Positions 45,214 to 54,584 of a DNA stretch of 64,000 bases are shown here, piece after piece. The DNA is from an uncultured Pedosphaera sp. (GTDB lineage Bacteria; Verrucomicrobiota; Verrucomicrobiia; Limisphaerales; Pedosphaeraceae), in the NCBI GenBank assembly GCA_903918755.1, contig CAIXFN010000028.1:1-64000 (forward strand). The letters run 5' to 3'. Position 1 is the stretch's first letter. Each line of letters starts with the position of its first letter. The position numbers and the translations under genes were made by a program. The notes beneath the pieces were generated by a model. That model saw only the letters and a program-made list of their open reading frames with translations. It made no database searches and was not told the origin of the DNA.

Positions 45214-46545
45214 ATGAAACGACTTTATCAAACATTCCTGGCCACCATGACGCTAACGGCCGGGCTCCACGCGGAGGGATTCCGCACCGACATCAACCCC
45301 GCCCTGCTCTACTACCAGGCCTTCATGACGGCGCAGAACGTCAACCAGGCCGACTCGGACTATCTGACCACCAATTCCTGGCGCGGGCAATTCACCCCAG
45401 ACAAGCCTGGCGCAATCGTTCACGTTCTTGATCTCCTTCCCGAAAAAGTGGGCACCAGCTTGAGTGCTTATGATTCCGAGTTCAAACTGTTGCGTCAGGC
45501 CGCGCAATGCCGCGTGCCGGCGGACTGGGGATTGGACATGAGCGCCGGCCCGGAACTGCTGCTGCCGCATTTGTCGCGCGCCAAGCACGCATCGCAAATT
45601 GTGCGCCTGCGCCTGCAATGGGCCCTGCAAAACGGCCACCCGGCGGAGGGGCGGGACGACGTGCTCGCCACCCTGGCCCTGAGCCGGAACCTGGCGCATG
45701 ACGGAGTGCTGATCTCGGCACTCGTCCAGGTGGCCATGGAAAACATCCTGCTGAATGTCCTGGCGGAGAATTACTACCGGATTCCTTCGAAAACCTGGCA
45801 GGATTTGGCCGCCGGTTTTACCGCCGCCCCACCTCGCGGCACCATGGAGGCCGCCATCGCCGGGGGCGAGAAACAGTGCTTTTACGGCTGGTTCGAACGC
45901 AAGATCAAAGCCGCAAAACAGGCCAATGCCGGGAATGAGAAGGCCGCCGTGGCGGCCATTCGCGAGATCTTTATCAATATCGGGGGCGGCGGAGACGCGA
46001 CGAGCGAGACCCCGACCGCGCAAGCGGACCGGATCATCCAGGCCGCGGGCGGCACCAGCGACGGGGTCCTGAGACTCCTCGAACCCATGCCGGCCCTGTA
46101 CGATGAAGCCGCCGCCGTGATGCGGCTTCCGGCCCCGGAGTACGAATCCGCCATGGCGGCCTTCATGAAGAAAATCAAGGAAATGCCCAATCCGTTGGTG
46201 AGCGAATTCTTCCCCGCGCTGGAGAAATGCCGGCGCAAGGAAATTGTGGCGGAGGTGAAGCTGGCCATGTTGCAAGCCGCGGCGGCTTACCGCAGCCAGG
46301 GGGAAGCGGGATTAGCCACGGTGGCTGATCCCGGTGGAAAGGGGCCCTTCCAATTCCAAAAATTTCAATTCGAGGGCCGGGAGCGCGGCTTCCGTTTGAC
46401 CTCCGCCTATCGGCAGTTGGGCACGGATGGAGCCAACGGGTTCGCGATCACGCTGATCTTTGATGAAAAGGGCGGGAATCCGTTCTTCGTGGATGGCCCG
46501 CATGCCGGAGAGGCCGTGATCAAACCGGCCGGGAATTCCCGTTAA
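45214..46545 (+). CDS. Exported hypothetical protein
   Basis: The 443-residue product has a short signal peptide (FLATMTLTAGLHA) and a mainly helical body ('PALLYYQAFMTAQNVNQAD', 'LRLQWALQNGHPAEGRDDVLATLALSRNLAHDGVLISALV'). It has an ordered C-terminal beta part ('GFRLTSAYRQLGTDGANGFAITL'). This pattern occurs in other planctomycete/verrucomicrobial exported proteins of unknown function. It precedes the sigma/anti-sigma pair in the same direction, with a 31-base gap. Confidence 0.7.
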   Translation: MKRLYQTFLATMTLTAGLHAEGFRTDINPALLYYQAFMTAQNVNQADSDYLTTNSWRGQFTPDKPGAIVHVLDLLPEKVGTSLSAYDSEFKLLRQAAQCRVPADWGLDMSAGPELLLPHLSRAKHASQIVRLRLQWALQNGHPAEGRDDVLATLALSRNLAHDGVLISALVQVAMENILLNVLAENYYRIPSKTWQDLAAGFTAAPPRGTMEAAIAGGEKQCFYGWFERKIKAAKQANAGNEKAAVAAIREIFINIGGGGDATSETPTAQADRIIQAAGGTSDGVLRLLEPMPALYDEAAAVMRLPAPEYESAMAAFMKKIKEMPNPLVSEFFPALEKCRRKEIVAEVKLAMLQAAAAYRSQGEAGLATVADPGGKGPFQFQKFQFEGRERGFRLTSAYRQLGTDGANGFAITLIFDEKGGNPFFVDGPHAGEAVIKPAGNSR

Positions 46546-46576
46546 GGCCCCGCCGGAATCGTGTTATCGTATTCTG

Positions 46577-47236
46577 GTGTTCGCCGTGAACCCGATCAAC
46601 ATTGCGAGTGAAACCCCGGAGGCCCGGGACTGGCTGGCGCAAGCCCGCACCGGTGATGCCGAGGCCTTCGGGGAACTTTGCCGGGTGTATGAAAACCGCC
46701 TGGTGAGGCAGGCGTGGGTTTTGTGCGGTAATACCACCCTCGCCGAAGATCTGGCGCAGGATACGTTGGTGGAGGCCTGGAAGCAGGTGCGGCGCTATCG
46801 CGGGGACTGCCGGTTTTTCACCTGGTTATGCGCCATCCTGCTGAACCGTTACCGGAACATGGCCCGCCAGCGCCGCCCCATTCCCTTCTCCGCGCTCGCC
46901 CGCCCCGACGACACGGAGGCGCTGGACCGGATCAACCAGCTCAGCGACGGTGCGGTGTCCCCGGATGAAGCCGCCGGGCGGCGGGAGCAGTCCGCCCTGG
47001 TCCTGGAATGCCTGGAACAACTGCCGCCCAAACTGCAGCAAGTGATCCACCTTCGTTTTTACGTGGATGATTCCCTGGAAGGCATTGCCGCCGCCTTGGA
47101 TTGTCCTTTGGGAACGGTTAAATCCCGCCTGTTTAACGCGCTCGAACAACTCCGCGCCATGGGCCGGCTCAACCGCCCCGTCGATCCGGCCCAACATCCC
47201 GCGCCCGCCGCCCGGCGGGACAGCCCCAAACCATGA
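46577..47236 (+). CDS. ECF-type RNA polymerase sigma factor
   Basis: The sigma-2 region is at about 20-90 ('FGELCRVYENRLVRQAWVLCGNTTLAEDLAQDTLVEAW') and sigma-4 at about 145-200 ('QQVIHLRFYVDDSLEGIAAALDCPLGTVKSRLFNALEQL'), as in ECF sigma factors. The start is GTG 46577 or GTG 46586. The stop overlaps the ATG of the anti-sigma gene, so the two are made together. The stimulus is unknown; the adjacent exported protein could be a target or a sensor. Confidence 0.92.
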   Translation: MFAVNPINIASETPEARDWLAQARTGDAEAFGELCRVYENRLVRQAWVLCGNTTLAEDLAQDTLVEAWKQVRRYRGDCRFFTWLCAILLNRYRNMARQRRPIPFSALARPDDTEALDRINQLSDGAVSPDEAAGRREQSALVLECLEQLPPKLQQVIHLRFYVDDSLEGIAAALDCPLGTVKSRLFNALEQLRAMGRLNRPVDPAQHPAPAARRDSPKP

Positions 47237-47799
47237 AAACGTGCTCTCGTATACAAGCTGACCTCGCCGCCTTCGCCCTCGGAGAACTGGAGCCGGCGGC
47301 AAAGCCCGAGTTGCAAGCTCACCTGGCGGATTGTCCCTGCTGTCGGCAACAACTGGCGGAGTTGCAGGAAGTCACCCGAAACCTGGAAGCGGCTCCGTTC
47401 ATCCCAAAAATCACGGTCAGCCCCGGCTTTCATCAACGCTTGCTGCGCCAACTGGAGAAACCGACCCGACCGGTCAGCGGGTGGGAATATTTCCGCCACC
47501 TCATGGCTGGCTGGCGAACCGTCACCCCAATTCTGGCCACGCTGGGCGTGGTCCTGCTGGTGCAGGCCATCTGGTTTCCGCGACGGCCTCCGACCACACC
47601 GCGAACCGCAATTACCCGGCTGGACACCCATGCTACCTGGGCGTCCGCCGGGTCCGCCCCCACGCTCGGACACTACCACCAGGCGGCCGGCATCTCGTTC
47701 GAAGCCCTGGACACACTGCTGACTCTGGAAGCCACGGCCGGCAACACCACGCACGCTTTTGGCCCTTCGACTCTGGCGCTGGCGCTCGCCACGGAATGA
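47233..47799 (+). CDS. Membrane anti-sigma factor with zinc-binding domain
   Basis: An N-terminal zinc-type anti-sigma motif is visible: H30-x3-C34-x2-C37 ('AHLADCPCC'), with C4 upstream. One membrane helix (TPILATLGVVLLVQAIWF, about 98-115) anchors it, leaving a short periplasmic part. It should hold the upstream ECF sigma inactive until a signal. ATG overlaps the sigma stop by four bases. Confidence 0.88.
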   Translation: MKTCSRIQADLAAFALGELEPAAKPELQAHLADCPCCRQQLAELQEVTRNLEAAPFIPKITVSPGFHQRLLRQLEKPTRPVSGWEYFRHLMAGWRTVTPILATLGVVLLVQAIWFPRRPPTTPRTAITRLDTHATWASAGSAPTLGHYHQAAGISFEALDTLLTLEATAGNTTHAFGPSTLALALATE

Positions 47800-47971
47800 C
47801 CCCGGGAGGGAGGCCCACCCCATCCGTCACAGGAAGTTTACCGAGTTCTTCCTCGACACCGTCCGGCGGTGAATTCACTGTCAGAGCTGCAATTCCACCG
47901 GGCCGACGACGGAGGGTCGCCGGGTCCGGCGCAAAGACAAGCGAACTCAACTGATTGAAAGGCAAGCTATC

Positions 47972-48355
47972 ATGGCCAGAGTCATTCACTTCGAAATCCA
48001 CGCGGACAATCCCGAACGGGCGATCGCGTTCTATACCAAAACCTTCGGCTGGGAATTCAAAAAATGGGACGGCCCCACCGATTATTGGATGATAGCCACC
48101 GGCCCAGCTGGCGAACCCGGCATCAATGGTGGACTGATCCAGCGGCGAGGCCCGGTGGATGGACAGGCGGTGATCGCCTACGTCTGCACCATCGGGGTTA
48201 CCTCCGTGGATGAATCCGTGACCGCGTCACTGGCCAACGGCGGCACCGTGGCCATGCCCAAATTCCCGATTCCGACAATGGGCTGGCTGGCCTATTGCAA
48301 GGATCCCGAGGGGAACATTTTCGGGATGATGGAGAAGGATCCCAACGCCGCGTAA
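47972..48355 (+). CDS. VOC (glyoxalase/bleomycin-resistance) family protein
   Basis: The 127-residue product opens 'VIHFEIHADNPERAIAFYTKTFGWEF' and ends with 'YCKDPEGNIFGMME', the two halves of a single VOC domain carrying the usual metal-site His and Glu. Family members are dioxygenases, isomerases or resistance proteins; the 'NPERAIAFYTKTFGW' subtype is mostly uncharacterised. The gene stands alone between the anti-sigma and galM genes. Confidence 0.88.
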   Translation: MARVIHFEIHADNPERAIAFYTKTFGWEFKKWDGPTDYWMIATGPAGEPGINGGLIQRRGPVDGQAVIAYVCTIGVTSVDESVTASLANGGTVAMPKFPIPTMGWLAYCKDPEGNIFGMMEKDPNAA

Positions 48356-48413
48356 ACATTAACCATATTCCGGGCGAGCCGGCCGGCGAACGGGCCGGCT
48401 GGCCCGGCCGCAA

Positions 48414-49508
48414 TCAGGGCACCAAGAAAGTGAAAATGGTCGTGCTGCGCTGGGTTTGCCCCGGCCGAAGCACGATGCTGGGAAAGGCGGGGTGGTTGAT
48501 GGAATCCGGGTAATGCTGGGTTTCCAAGGCCAGTCCGCCGTGCCGCAGGTGATTGCCTGTGTAAAGTTGCACCGCCGGCTGGGTAGTCCGCACTTCCATG
48601 ACGCGGCCACTGGCAGGGTCGGTCACCCGGGCGGCCAGCACCGGTTGTTTACCATCCCCCGCCAGCAGAAAATTGTGGTCGTAGCCGTTCATCCGCGGCT
48701 TGAGCTGCTCAATGCGCGCCCCGATGCGTTCGCCCTTGGTAAAATCCATCGGAGTGCCCTTGACGGAGGCAAACTCGCCGGTGGGAATCAACTCATCATC
48801 CGCCAACGTATAACGGTCCGCCGCCAGCCAGAGCACATGGTTCAAACAGTCGCCACCGCCCGCCAGATTGAAATAAGTGTGCGTGGTGAGATTGACCGGC
48901 GTGGCTTTGTCCGTGACCGCCTCATAATTCAACCGGAGATCGCCGTGATCGTTCAGGGTATAGATCACTTTGACCGTCAGGTTGCCCGGGTAGCCCTCCT
49001 CGCCGTCCTTGCTGAAATAGGTGAATTCAACCCCGCTTTCGTGCGGTCCCTCGGGCAGGGCGCGGCCGGTCCAATTGACCTGGCCGAAACCGTGGGGCCC
49101 GCCGTGGATGTGATGCCGCCCGTTGTTCGCCGCGAGCTTGTACTCGACACCGTCCAAGGTAAAACGTGCCTGGGAAATCCGGTTGGCCACCCGGCCCATG
49201 ATCGAACCAGCCGCATTGAATCCCCGACGGTAGGCGGCAAAGTCGGACGCGCCCAAAACCACGTTGGTGAAATTCCCCTGCTGGTCCGGCGCCTGCAACT
49301 CGGTGATGGTGGCACCGTAGGTCATGATCTTGGCGGTCATTCCCCCGGCATTGCGCAGAATGAACAACCGCACCACGGCGCCATCAGCGGTTTTGCCGAA
49401 TTCCAATTCCTCCAGGCGTTGCAAAGGACCCGCGCCAGCGGAAAGCAAAAAGGACAGACAAAAGACCAAGGCGATGGTCAGGGCGATCCAACGGTTGGGA
49501 ATAATCAT
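48414..49508 (-). CDS. galM: Exported aldose 1-epimerase
   Basis: A signal peptide (ALTIALVFCLSFLLSAGAG) precedes a GalM domain. Conserved residues lie in 'NGRHHIHGGPHGFG', the catalytic His in 'TTHTYFNLAGGG' and the catalytic Glu in 'LALETQHYPDS'. It interconverts alpha and beta anomers of sugars, here in the periplasm, consistent with polysaccharide use. ATG 49508 is chosen because the signal peptide starts there (MIIPNRWIALTIALV). Confidence 0.93.
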   Translation of the reverse strand: MIIPNRWIALTIALVFCLSFLLSAGAGPLQRLEELEFGKTADGAVVRLFILRNAGGMTAKIMTYGATITELQAPDQQGNFTNVVLGASDFAAYRRGFNAAGSIMGRVANRISQARFTLDGVEYKLAANNGRHHIHGGPHGFGQVNWTGRALPEGPHESGVEFTYFSKDGEEGYPGNLTVKVIYTLNDHGDLRLNYEAVTDKATPVNLTTHTYFNLAGGGDCLNHVLWLAADRYTLADDELIPTGEFASVKGTPMDFTKGERIGARIEQLKPRMNGYDHNFLLAGDGKQPVLAARVTDPASGRVMEVRTTQPAVQLYTGNHLRHGGLALETQHYPDSINHPAFPSIVLRPGQTQRSTTIFTFLVP

Positions 49509-49561
49509 GGCGGGGATTTTTGGATGAAGCGGTCCGGAAGGCAAGCGGAATTGGGAGGCAA

Positions 49562-50560
49562 TTAATGATTTGCCAAAAGCCTGGCTTGTTCCGAAATGAA
49601 CGGGCTGTCAGGAGCCTCCCAGGTGTCATCGGTGACCCGGTAAGTCATGGTCTTGCCCGGCTTCACCGCGGGGGAACGATAATCATCGGCAACCATGATC
49701 GGCGGAACGTCAAAATTCCGAAAACCGGGCGCGAGACTTTCCACCATCAAGTACGTTTTGTGACGGGCGCGGATACCTACTATCTTGGCCCCGGCGCCTT
49801 GGATTGGGCCTTGCTGGTACATCACCGAACGCGAAGGGAAGGAGAGGCCATGAAAATTTGTCATGCTCTCGACTTCATAGACAAACTGAATGAATCCCTG
49901 GTCAAACGGCGCCTCGAGTTTCCACACTTCGCTGGTTGGGGTAATGATTTCGCCTTTGTTGGTAATGATCAAATGCGAAACAAAGGCCTGCTCAGCCCCC
50001 AGGAAATCCAGATGATAGGTGGCTTCGCCGATGGGCGAGTAAAATTGTTTGATGATTTGCCCACTCTGAATCGGCAACTCCGGGCGGGGACAGAGCGCCA
50101 ACCACGGAAGAAACAAAATGTTGTCAAAGTATTCTGGATGGACCAGGGGCGTCGCCCTGGCGTAGGTCAAAATATTGGTATCCGTTTTAGAAACCGAGGT
50201 TAGCCAGGTGGTGCGGGTTCCGCCGGTGATCTTGCGGCTATTTAGGGTCATAACATCGGGCGATTTGGGATTCCTCGCCAGAGCCTCCACCTCCCAAACT
50301 CCATTACTGTAAGCAAAATAGCCTTCACTGCGCATGATAATTTCGGGCGGGATCGCCGGATCGGTTGCCGGGATTTCCGAGCGCATCGTGAATTTTGCGC
50401 TGAAGGGCGGAATCGGCGCCGCTTTAACGGCATCCGCGGCCGGGCTTTTCACAATTCCCAATGTAAACAGGCAAAGGACAATTATGACCCGGAACCAACT
50501 GCCCGGCACGGGTTGGCGGGCAACGGCGCGGACCGCACTATTTTCAGGGTAAGATATCAT
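49562..50560 (-). CDS. Exported hypothetical protein
   Basis: The 332-residue protein has a signal peptide (VIIVLCLFTLGIVKSPAADA). Its body alternates short beta strands ('KFTMRSEI', 'EGYFAYSNGVWEVEAL', 'TWLTSVSKTDTN') and resembles outer-membrane lipoprotein-sorting-like or carrier beta folds. No family is certain. It is next to the exported GalM gene on the same strand. Function unknown. Confidence 0.65.
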   Translation of the reverse strand: MISYPENSAVRAVARQPVPGSWFRVIIVLCLFTLGIVKSPAADAVKAAPIPPFSAKFTMRSEIPATDPAIPPEIIMRSEGYFAYSNGVWEVEALARNPKSPDVMTLNSRKITGGTRTTWLTSVSKTDTNILTYARATPLVHPEYFDNILFLPWLALCPRPELPIQSGQIIKQFYSPIGEATYHLDFLGAEQAFVSHLIITNKGEIITPTSEVWKLEAPFDQGFIQFVYEVESMTNFHGLSFPSRSVMYQQGPIQGAGAKIVGIRARHKTYLMVESLAPGFRNFDVPPIMVADDYRSPAVKPGKTMTYRVTDDTWEAPDSPFISEQARLLANH

Positions 50561-50755
50561 GATAGGTATGGGGGAAAAGTTGGCTCAACAAGAATTGCCG
50601 GAACGACAGACTTGCGTGTTTATTTCAACAGCTGATTTGAACTTCACCATTCGAGCCTTACATTAAATGTGCCGGAGATGCAAGAAGGTTCCCAAATAAA
50701 GGCCATGATCGTTTCGTATGCACATTGCGGGCTCATGCCAGAAAAATGGCGGCTT

Positions 50756-51226
50756 TCACAATTCGCTCATGGGCTTTCCACTACTCCATTGCCAGCAGGC
50801 AGCGAACAGCCTGAGCAACGGTTGGGCGAATTCATTGTCCCGGTGGTAACGATTAAGCCGGACATGAAGGGTGATTTGCTTCTCCCCGCGCGGCCGCGCC
50901 TCAGCGTCGTAAAAGAGCTCCGCTTCGTTTACAGCCCGAACACTCAGGCACAGAAATAGCCGCTCGAACTCACTCACGGAGCGGCACCCCGAAGCCCGGT
51001 AGGCCGGCCAGTCGGTTTTTTTGCTTTCCCGCAGGTTTCGGTCGCAAAACACAAATTGCCGCAAAGCTAACCGCAATGCCCCCGCCAGCGGGGCAGCGTC
51101 CTGCCAACTAGCCACAACGATCGGCTCGGCTTGCTCGTAATGGATTCCGGCAGCGTTGTAGTGCAGGGGTGACACAATGGCCGGTTGGTCATCTTCGGGC
51201 AGGAAAACTCGTGCCTGGCGAATCAC
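50756..51226 (-). CDS. Hypothetical cytoplasmic protein
   Basis: The frame 'VIRQARVFLPEDDQPAIVSPLHY' to 'QWSSGKPMSEL' has ordinary codon use and ends with 'HRDNEFAQPLLRLFAACWQ'. It lies just downstream of the thioesterase gene on the same strand; reading could begin at TTG 51262, GTG 51226 being a choice nearer the first strand. No family is recognised. A frame on the opposite strand is weaker. Confidence 0.55.
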   Translation of the reverse strand: MIRQARVFLPEDDQPAIVSPLHYNAAGIHYEQAEPIVVASWQDAAPLAGALRLALRQFVFCDRNLRESKKTDWPAYRASGCRSVSEFERLFLCLSVRAVNEAELFYDAEARPRGEKQITLHVRLNRYHRDNEFAQPLLRLFAACWQWSSGKPMSEL

Positions 51227-51268
51227 AGTGTCTTGCGGGGTGGCCAAAAGGGTTGGGGGCAATCCGAC

Positions 51269-51751
51269 TCACGCACCCGGACCGAGCGGCGGCGGAGTCA
51301 TCACCGACGTGTCGCCCACAAATTCGTCGAGCATCGCGGCGAGTTCCGTTTCCTTCACGGGGATGTATTTGCCGGTGGCGGAGGCGAGCAATGCCCCGGC
51401 CGCGGAACGCAATTCCGCCTTCGCTTCAAAAATCCGGCCGCGCCGGTCGGCCACCAACTCGGCCGTGGCCACGGTCTCCTCGCCGGGGCGCACGGGACTG
51501 GTGTACCGGACATTCAATTCCGCGCAATAGGCGAAGCGGCCGGTCCGCACCCCGCAGGCCCAGACCATGATCTCATCCAGGATGGTGGCGGTGATCCCGC
51601 CGTGAACGGTGCTTTTGAAACCGATATGCTCGGGCCGGGGCACAAAGCGGGCGCGGACCAGGCCGCCGTCGGTTTCAAACCGCAGGCGCAGGCCGAGCGG
51701 GTTGGATTCGCCACAGACGAAGCAGGAATGGGTATGGGGCAATTCACGCAT
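51269..51751 (-). CDS. PaaI-type hotdog thioesterase
   Basis: The opening 'HTHSCFVCGESNPLGLRLRF' and core 'VHGGITATILDEIMVWAC' are typical of the 4HBT/PaaI hotdog family, with the catalytic acidic residue after HGG. It hydrolyses acyl-CoA or aryl-CoA thioesters in the cytoplasm. The start is ATG 51751 (MRELPHTHSC) or nearby ATG 51760. The Cys-x2-Cys in 'CFVCGE' is a feature of this subfamily. It is divergent from the glycosidase-GT2 gene. Confidence 0.85.
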   Translation of the reverse strand: MRELPHTHSCFVCGESNPLGLRLRFETDGGLVRARFVPRPEHIGFKSTVHGGITATILDEIMVWACGVRTGRFAYCAELNVRYTSPVRPGEETVATAELVADRRGRIFEAKAELRSAAGALLASATGKYIPVKETELAAMLDEFVGDTSVMTPPPLGPGA

Positions 51752-51896
51752 CGGCCCCATTGGCGGCCGGTCCTGCCGGCAAGGCAAGCCAAATTCCGCA
51801 CCCGGCGGCGGCGGGTCACGGCTTGCGTTGCCGCGCGGGTTCTGCTATCCAACCGCCGCAATGACTAAAGGCACCGCCCCGCGCGTCAAAAACTGA

Positions 51897-54509
51897 ATGG
51901 CAACTGCGGCATCTTCCCTGGTTCGCGTAACCGTGGACGGCAAGTGCTTTCGCCTTGGCGAGGGGAAGTTCCCGGTCAAAGGGGTGTCGTATGGTCCCTT
52001 TGAGCCGGATGCGGACGGGGGAGCCTTTGCCAACCCGGACCAAACAGCGCGCGATTTTGCCCAGATTCGCGAACTCGGAGCCAATCTCCTCCGCGTCTAT
52101 CACACGCCTCCGCGCTGGTTGCTGGACCTGGCCGTGGCGCAAGGGTTGCGGGTGTTGGTGGACCTGCCGTGGAACAAGCATCTTTGCTTCCTGGACTCGC
52201 CGGACCGCCGGGCGGAAGCCCGCGCTTTTGTGGCGGCGGCCGTGCGGGCCTGCGCCAAGCATCCCGCCGTTTTTGCCTACAGCGTGGCCAACGAAATTCC
52301 GCCGGACATCGTCCGCTGGAGCGGGGCACGGGAAGTGGCGGCATTTATTGACGAGTTGATCGCCGAGGCGAAGGCGATTGATCCCGACTGCCTGTGCACG
52401 TTCACGAACTTTCCGCCCACGGAATTCCTGCGCCCCCACAGCCTGGATTTCGTGTGTTTCAATGTTTACCTGCACGAGCGCCTGCCGTTCAAAAACTACC
52501 TGGCGCGGCTGCAGATGATCGCGGATGCCAAGCCGCTGATGCTGGGCGAATTCGGCATCGACTCGCGGCGCGAGGGCGAGGCCCGGAAATGCGAAATCCT
52601 GGCCTGGCAGATCGAGACCGCCTTCCGCGCGGGTCTGGCGGGCACGGTGGTCTTTAGCTATACGGATGATTGGTGGCGGGGCGGCCGGCGGGTGGATGAT
52701 TGGGAAATGGGACTCACCACCGTGGAGCGGCAGCCCAAGGAGTCGTTCCTGGTCGTCCAACGCCAGTTCCGCCGGGCCCCGTACTTCCCCCTCGAACGCT
52801 CGCCGCGGGTGTCGATCGTCGTGGCCAGTTACAACGGAGCGCGGACCCTGCGGGCCTGCCTGGAGTCCCTCGCGCGACTGAATTATCCGAATTACGAGGT
52901 CATCCTGGTCGATGACGGCTCGACGGATGACACCGCCCGGATTGCCACGGGGTATCCGATGGTGCGCTTCCTGCCCCATCCGAAGAACCTGGGGCTTTCG
53001 GTGGCCCGGAACACGGGGATTGCGGCTGCCACGGGGGAGATCGTCGCGTTCACGGATTCGGACTGCCGGGCGGACGAGGATTGGTTGTATTACCTGGTGG
53101 GGGATTTGTTGGACGGGGATTTTGCGGGCATCGGGGGCCATAATTTTCTCCCGCCCGAGGATTCCTGCGTGGCGGCGGCGGTGCTCGTCTCGCCCGGGGG
53201 TCCCGCCCACGTGATGTTGACCGACCGGCAGGCGGAGCATATTCCGGGCTGCAACATGGCGTTCTACAAATGGGCGCTGGACGAGATCCACGGTTTTGAT
53301 CCGGTGTTTACCAAGGCGGGCGATGATGTGGATTTGTGCTGGCGGCTGCAGCAACGGGGCCTCCGGATCGGCTTCAGCCCGGCGGGATTTGTCTGGCATT
53401 ACCGGCGATCCACCATCGCGGCCTACCTGCGTCAGCAGAAAGGCTACGGGGAGGCCGAAGCGCTACTGGTCCGCAAGCATCCCGAATATTTCAGCGCGCT
53501 GGGGGGGAGCATTTGGCGGGGTCGGATTTATGGTCCCTCCCGATTTGGGGTGGTCTTCCGCCGGGCGATCATCTACCACGGCACCTTTGCGAGCGGGATG
53601 TTTCAAACCCTGTATGCGGCGCGGCCGGCCGGTCTGCTGTCCTTTTTCAGCAGCCTGGAATATCACATCCTCTTCACGGTGCCTTTGCTGGTGCTGTCCC
53701 CCACTTTTCCCTGGCTGCTCCCCGTGGCGAGCACCAGCCTGCTGATTTCGCTGGGCATTTGCGCCGTGGCGGGCGGCCAGGCGGAACTGCCCCGCCGGCA
53801 GCGGCGCTGGTGGTCGCGGCCGGTCATCGCGCTGCTGTTCCTGCTCCAGCCCATTGTCCGGGGGTGGGCGCGCTACCAGGGTCAGTTGGTCCTGCGTTCG
53901 CCCAGTCCCGCCGCGGTGCACACCCTGGATTCGATGGCGCTGCGCCAAAGCAGCGTGCCGCTGGGGGAGATCCGCTACTGGGCGGATGCCTCGATGGACC
54001 GGATTGCCTTTGTGGGCAGCATTCTCGAGCACCTGGACCGGCAGGGCTGGCCGAACAAGTCCGACCTGGGTTGGACCAATTATGACCTGCAGATTTTTGG
54101 GAGCCGGTGGACGTACCTCCAACTGACCACCGTGGCCGAGGATTACCCGCAACGCCGCCAGATGATCCGGTGCCGGTTGCGGACGGCCTGGTCGCTGCAG
54201 TCCCGGGCGGCTTTTTGGGGGGCCTTCGGCGCCGGTCTGCTCATCGTGGGTCTGCTGGCCCACCGGGCACCGTGGTTGTGGGTGTTGCTGCTGGTCGCGA
54301 TGGGTTTGTTTACGGCCTTCCTGCGCCGCGAGGAACGCAACCTGCAGAGCCTGGTGGTGGTGTTCCTGGATAGCGTGGCCAAGCACTGGGGAATGACCAA
54401 GCTGCCGCTGATCCCATCGGATCCCGAACGGCCGCTGTCCGCTCCGGACCGCCGCCCCGAGGCGGCGCCGGTTATCGTTGCGCAGTCCTCCCCCGATCCC
54501 CTACCCTAG
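51897..54509 (+). CDS. Fusion of glycoside hydrolase-like barrel and GT2 glycosyltransferase
   Basis: Residues 1-295 form a (beta/alpha)8 glycosidase-like domain of the GH2/GH5 clan, with the acid/base Glu in 'VANEIPP' (E133) and the nucleophile Glu in 'LMLGEFGI' (E218). Residues 303-530 are a GT2 domain: 'SIVVASYNG', 'VILVDDGSTDDTA', a DSD metal motif at 387-389, and 'GCNMAFYK'. Several C-terminal hydrophobic segments lie at about 570-680 and 755-805. No signal peptide is seen. The product may synthesise and trim an exopolysaccharide at the inner membrane. It is a natural domain fusion; catalytic residues of both parts are present. Confidence 0.88.
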   Translation: MATAASSLVRVTVDGKCFRLGEGKFPVKGVSYGPFEPDADGGAFANPDQTARDFAQIRELGANLLRVYHTPPRWLLDLAVAQGLRVLVDLPWNKHLCFLDSPDRRAEARAFVAAAVRACAKHPAVFAYSVANEIPPDIVRWSGAREVAAFIDELIAEAKAIDPDCLCTFTNFPPTEFLRPHSLDFVCFNVYLHERLPFKNYLARLQMIADAKPLMLGEFGIDSRREGEARKCEILAWQIETAFRAGLAGTVVFSYTDDWWRGGRRVDDWEMGLTTVERQPKESFLVVQRQFRRAPYFPLERSPRVSIVVASYNGARTLRACLESLARLNYPNYEVILVDDGSTDDTARIATGYPMVRFLPHPKNLGLSVARNTGIAAATGEIVAFTDSDCRADEDWLYYLVGDLLDGDFAGIGGHNFLPPEDSCVAAAVLVSPGGPAHVMLTDRQAEHIPGCNMAFYKWALDEIHGFDPVFTKAGDDVDLCWRLQQRGLRIGFSPAGFVWHYRRSTIAAYLRQQKGYGEAEALLVRKHPEYFSALGGSIWRGRIYGPSRFGVVFRRAIIYHGTFASGMFQTLYAARPAGLLSFFSSLEYHILFTVPLLVLSPTFPWLLPVASTSLLISLGICAVAGGQAELPRRQRRWWSRPVIALLFLLQPIVRGWARYQGQLVLRSPSPAAVHTLDSMALRQSSVPLGEIRYWADASMDRIAFVGSILEHLDRQGWPNKSDLGWTNYDLQIFGSRWTYLQLTTVAEDYPQRRQMIRCRLRTAWSLQSRAAFWGAFGAGLLIVGLLAHRAPWLWVLLLVAMGLFTAFLRREERNLQSLVVVFLDSVAKHWGMTKLPLIPSDPERPLSAPDRRPEAAPVIVAQSSPDPLP

Positions 54510-54584
54510 TCCGGTATCCGGCGCCGGACCCGTCCGGGGCGAAGCGGATGATGTTGGCCCGTCCAACGGGCCGGATTTCCCTTG

